The notes under the pieces are model-generated. The model had not been told where the DNA came from, made no database searches, and was given only the letters and a program-made list of their open reading frames with translations. A stretch of DNA of 64,000 nt from NCBI GenBank assembly GCA_030750865.1, contig JASMHE010000003.1, positions 1-64,000 on the forward strand. The letters are read 5' to 3'. Below, piece after piece: positions 63,142 to 64,000 of the stretch. Position numbers and translations under genes: made by a program. Positions within the stretch are counted from its first letter, which is position 1; every line of letters starts with the position of its first letter. This DNA is from Alphaproteobacteria bacterium. GTDB taxonomy: Bacteria; Pseudomonadota; Alphaproteobacteria; Micavibrionales; Micavibrionaceae.

Positions 63142-63789
63142 ATGTTCAATAAAATGATGAAAGTGGCCCTGGTTTCAGGTGTTGCGCTTGCGGCACTGGC
63201 CACTCCGGCAATGGCGGGTAGTGATGTTGATGTGTTTGCAAAAGAACGCTGGCAGTTTCGTTTGCGTGGTATCGGTGTGATGCCGGATAGCGGCGGACAC
63301 ACATCGATCAACGGTTCACCGGATGCAAATGATGCGATCGTGCCGGAATTTGATATCACATATTTCTTTACAGACCATGTGGCTGCCGAGTTGATCTTGG
63401 CAACATCGCCGCACGATCTGGACTTGAAAAATTCCGATGCGGGCGATCTTGATCTGGGTAAAACAATGATCTTGCCACCGACGCTGACATTGCAATATCA
63501 CTTCACACCGGATGAAACATTCAGCCCCTATGTCGGTGCGGGTGTAAACTATACATTGCCATATGCAGAAGAAGACGGCGCGGATACAAACACGCTGGAA
63601 GCAGACGGCAGTTTCGGTTACGCCTTGCAGGCCGGTTTCGATTATTGGATGAATGATAATTGGGGTTTGAATCTGGACGTGAAAAAAGTCTGGGTTGATG
63701 TCGATGCGTCAATCAATAGCGGCGCGATCACAGGTGAAGTTGATCTTGATCCGTGGATCGTCGGTGCCGGTGTATCCTATCGTTTCTAA
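63142..63789 (+). CDS. ompW: OmpW-family outer-membrane beta-barrel protein
   Basis: A 215-residue outer-membrane protein: signal peptide ending ATPAMA (residue 25), then an eight-strand barrel with RLRGIGVMPD, FDITYFFTDHVAAELI, LPPTLTLQYHF, YVGAGVNYT and the final aromatic GVSYRF. OmpW is a small hydrophobic-ligand channel that is oxygen-regulated in enteric bacteria, in line with the FNR-type box upstream. A strong terminator follows. Confidence 0.93.
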   Translation: MFNKMMKVALVSGVALAALATPAMAGSDVDVFAKERWQFRLRGIGVMPDSGGHTSINGSPDANDAIVPEFDITYFFTDHVAAELILATSPHDLDLKNSDAGDLDLGKTMILPPTLTLQYHFTPDETFSPYVGAGVNYTLPYAEEDGADTNTLEADGSFGYALQAGFDYWMNDNWGLNLDVKKVWVDVDASINSGAITGEVDLDPWIVGAGVSYRF

Positions 63790-63816
63790 AACATAATTTC
63801 CCTATGTTCACACGAA

Positions 63817-63850
63817 AGAAAAGCCTGTCAGTTTGATGACGGGCTTTTCT
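63817..63850 (+). terminator. Intrinsic terminator after ompW
   Basis: AGAAAAGCC-t-GTC at 63817 pairs with GAC-g-GGCTTTTCT ending at 63850 around an 8-base loop. Nothing further is recognisable in 63851-64000. Confidence 0.8.
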
Positions 63851-64000
63851 GATTCTTGCGTTATGGGCTGTAGAATATCGCGTCCGTTTGCGGCTGTCCT
63901 GTTTATATGTGATAACGCGGCAAGCCATGTATAGATCATGTGCAGATCATGTGTTGCACTGTGCGGGTGAAAGATATGACGGGAAAAATGCGAAAGCGGT

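Overview
The window is a gene-dense stretch of a Gram-negative alphaproteobacterial chromosome of roughly 50% GC. The evidence for Alphaproteobacteria is the HslV N-terminus, the yeeE/cbb3/fix gene arrangement, an ArsR/Rrf2/Fnr regulator set and several conserved but unnamed alphaproteobacterial protein families. A Micavibrionales- or Rhodospirillales-like lineage fits best, but that is inference from family resemblance and no rRNA is present. I see no rRNA genes, CRISPR arrays, transposases or prophage. One tRNA gene (Ser-GGA) is present.

Layout. 1-22 kb is mainly housekeeping and cell-envelope genes: the start of hisG, a histidine-rich cation exchanger, a FlgC-like rod protein, yggS, an Smr-domain protein, an M23 peptidase, hslVU, a lipoprotein serine protease, panD, a HIT protein, a GGDEF protein, a LOG protein and comM, mixed with several exported or low-complexity proteins of unknown function. 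22-34 kb holds uvrD, an NDUFA9-like protein, surA-rsmA, gmk, an SDR enzyme, an ArsR regulator next to a lone prepilin-like protein, and two glycosyltransferases. 34-45 kb is more accessory: tRNA-Ser followed by an AT-rich, 5'-truncated HEPN-like ORF, a homocysteine methyltransferase, an EF-hand/CHAP-like protein, and a copper-efflux locus in which the adaptor gene cusB carries an out-of-frame internal deletion while cusA is intact.

45-64 kb is a low-oxygen/nitric-oxide respiratory island. It contains nsrR with a near-consensus NsrR operator, a 4-TM protein and a truncated haemoglobin; a Kef-type antiporter; a split YeeE/YedE sulphur transporter; a cysteine-rich orphan; a Crp/Fnr regulator; and the complete cbb3 oxidase set (ccoNOQP, then ccoGHIS), ending with ompW. 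Four TTGA-N6-TCAA-type boxes sit at 51967, 52976, 54306 and 63056. Three of them have a plausible -10 element about 29-32 bp from the box centre, the geometry of a class II FNR promoter. The Fnr-like protein encoded here has the matching E-x-x-S-R recognition helix and an unusual C-terminal C-x2-C-x5-C motif. I read this as one regulon for microaerobic respiration, sulphur uptake and outer-membrane remodelling.

A second theme is short degenerate tandem repeats (unit 11-22 bp, 2-5 copies, a different unit at each place) in many intergenic gaps and, in frame, inside several genes. The repeats at 33713, 35074, 22779, 45027, 32338, 14685 and 15619 are the clearest.
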